A DNA stretch of 5,706 nt from Lachnospiraceae bacterium (GTDB taxonomy: Bacteria > Bacillota > Clostridia > Lachnospirales > Lachnospiraceae). The stretch is taken from NCBI GenBank assembly GCA_900759225.1, contig CAAEUM010000298.1, positions 1 to 5,706 of the forward strand, written 5' to 3'. Shown piece after piece: positions 4,716 through 5,706 of the stretch (positions are counted from its first letter, which is position 1; every line of letters begins with the position of its first letter). Both the position numbers and the translations under genes were made by a program. The notes below the pieces were generated by a model that saw nothing but the letters and a program-made list of their open reading frames with translations, made no database searches and was not told the origin of the DNA.

Positions 4716-5706
4716 TTATGCAGTTGGCTGCGCCTCCTTGAACAGCGCCTCAAATTCCTCCTGGTTGATCTTCTCCTTCTCAATAAGAAGTGCCGCACAG
4801 GAATGAAGCACCTGCAGATGCTCCTCAATGATCGCTTTTGCCTTCTCATAGCACTGGTCAATAATACGCTTTACTTCGCTGTCAATGGTATCTGCAATCT
4901 GGTTTCCGTAGGTTTTGGCATGTGCCAGATCCCGGCCGATAAATACCTCGTCATCATCGCTTCCATACTGGATCATGCCTACCTTTTCCGACATACCGTA
5001 CTTTGTCACCATCGCCCTTGCCAGCTTGGTAGCCTGCTTAATATCCTGGGATGCACCGGTGGTAATATCGTCAAAAATCAGCTCCTCTGCAATGCGGCCG
5101 CCTAAATCCACCATAATATCCTGAAGCATGCGCCCCTTGGTATTAAACATCTCATCCTGTTCCGGAAGGGGCATGGTATAGCCTGCCGCGCCCATTCCCG
5201 TAGGAATCACAGAAACCGTATGCACCGGGCCTACATCAGGAAGCACATGGAACAGGATCGCATGGCCCGCCTCATGATAAGCCGTTATCCTCTTATCCTT
5301 TTCAGAGATCACCTTGCTTCTCTTTTCTGCGCCGATCCCCACCTTTATGAAGGCACGGTCAATATCGCTCTGCTTAATAAAGCGCCGGTTTTCCCTGGCA
5401 GAAAGGATCGCTGCTTCATTCATCAGGTTCTCCAGGTCAGCCCCTGTAAAGCCGGAGGTTGTCTGCGCCACCCGGTGCAGATCCACATCCTCGCTGAGAG
5501 GTTTTTCCTTGGAGTGTACCTTCAAAATTTCCTCACGTCCCTTTACATCCGGCCTTCCAACCGACACCTTACGGTCAAAACGGCCCGGTCGCAGGATTGC
5601 CGGGTCAAGGATATCCACACGGTTTGTTGCCGCCATCACGATAATTCCCTCGTTGACTCCAAAGCCATCCATCTCTACCAGCAGCTGGTTTAAGGTCTGT
5701 TCCCGC
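4716..5706 (-). CDS. ftsH: ATP-dependent zinc metalloprotease FtsH, C-terminal half, truncated by window edge
   Basis: The last 329 residues are visible; the membrane helices, Walker A and Walker B lie beyond the right edge (the full protein is usually 600-650 residues). The fragment opens in the AAA+ domain (REQTLNQLLVEMDGF) and carries the second region of homology, ATNR...RPGRFDR, with the arginine finger(s). Next come the AAA lid (SGFTGADLENLMNEAA) and the protease domain, with zinc motif HEAGH (bases 5262-5276) and the third zinc ligand Asp in TTGASQDI. The end is a helical region terminating EALFKEAQPTA. FtsH forms a membrane-anchored hexamer that unfolds and degrades misassembled membrane proteins and short-lived regulators. 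All visible catalytic residues are intact. It is monocistronic at this end: a terminator follows before the next gene on the same strand. Confidence 0.97.
   Translation of the reverse strand, partial: REQTLNQLLVEMDGFGVNEGIIVMAATNRVDILDPAILRPGRFDRKVSVGRPDVKGREEILKVHSKEKPLSEDVDLHRVAQTTSGFTGADLENLMNEAAILSARENRRFIKQSDIDRAFIKVGIGAEKRSKVISEKDKRITAYHEAGHAILFHVLPDVGPVHTVSVIPTGMGAAGYTMPLPEQDEMFNTKGRMLQDIMVDLGGRIAEELIFDDITTGASQDIKQATKLARAMVTKYGMSEKVGMIQYGSDDDEVFIGRDLAHAKTYGNQIADTIDSEVKRIIDQCYEKAKAIIEEHLQVLHSCAALLIEKEKINQEEFEALFKEAQPTA

Noticed and set aside
4659..5105. 148-codon plus-strand open frame opposite ftsH
   Set aside because: Most of it is antisense to the strongly conserved ftsH, with no recognisable motif and no ribosome binding site.

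Overview
The window looks like a chromosomal segment of an anaerobic Gram-positive bacterium of the Clostridia, most likely Lachnospiraceae. This rests on the clostridial type of the FtsH, GdpP-like and GH13 proteins, the AGAGG/GGAGG ribosome binding sites, tRNA genes without an encoded CCA, and a PD-(D/E)XK 'Rpn' gene of the kind common in that family. The lineage is an inference from protein character; no database was searched.

Layout, left to right. (1) 1-608, minus: N-terminal third of a GdpP-type cyclic-di-AMP phosphodiesterase, cut by the window edge. (2) 609-921: divergent intergenic region with a promoter for each flanking gene. (3) 922-1776, plus: a complete Rpn-family nuclease gene. 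It carries a near-ideal internal Shine-Dalgarno and ATG at 1561 and a run of Gxxx tetrapeptide repeats in the C-terminal part. (4) 1915-2183, plus: a tRNA-Tyr(GTA)/tRNA-Leu(TAA) pair with its own promoter and terminator. (5) 2196-4380, minus: a cytoplasmic GH13 maltodextrin/cyclomaltodextrin hydrolase with a GTG start, a back-to-back terminator and a candidate promoter. (6) 4381-4715: intergenic region with the ftsH terminator and a cluster of short palindromes. (7) 4716-5706, minus: C-terminal half of the membrane AAA+ zinc protease FtsH, cut by the window edge.

The genes do not form one operon: every unit has its own promoter and/or terminator. Most of the window is housekeeping (second-messenger turnover, tRNAs, protein quality control) plus carbohydrate use. 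The accessory element is the Rpn gene. Its architecture matches the known idea that rpn genes encode a long toxic nuclease and, from an internal start in the same frame, a short C-terminal protein that restrains it. Here the internal start has a much better ribosome binding site than the full-length start, which is the most interesting observation in the window.
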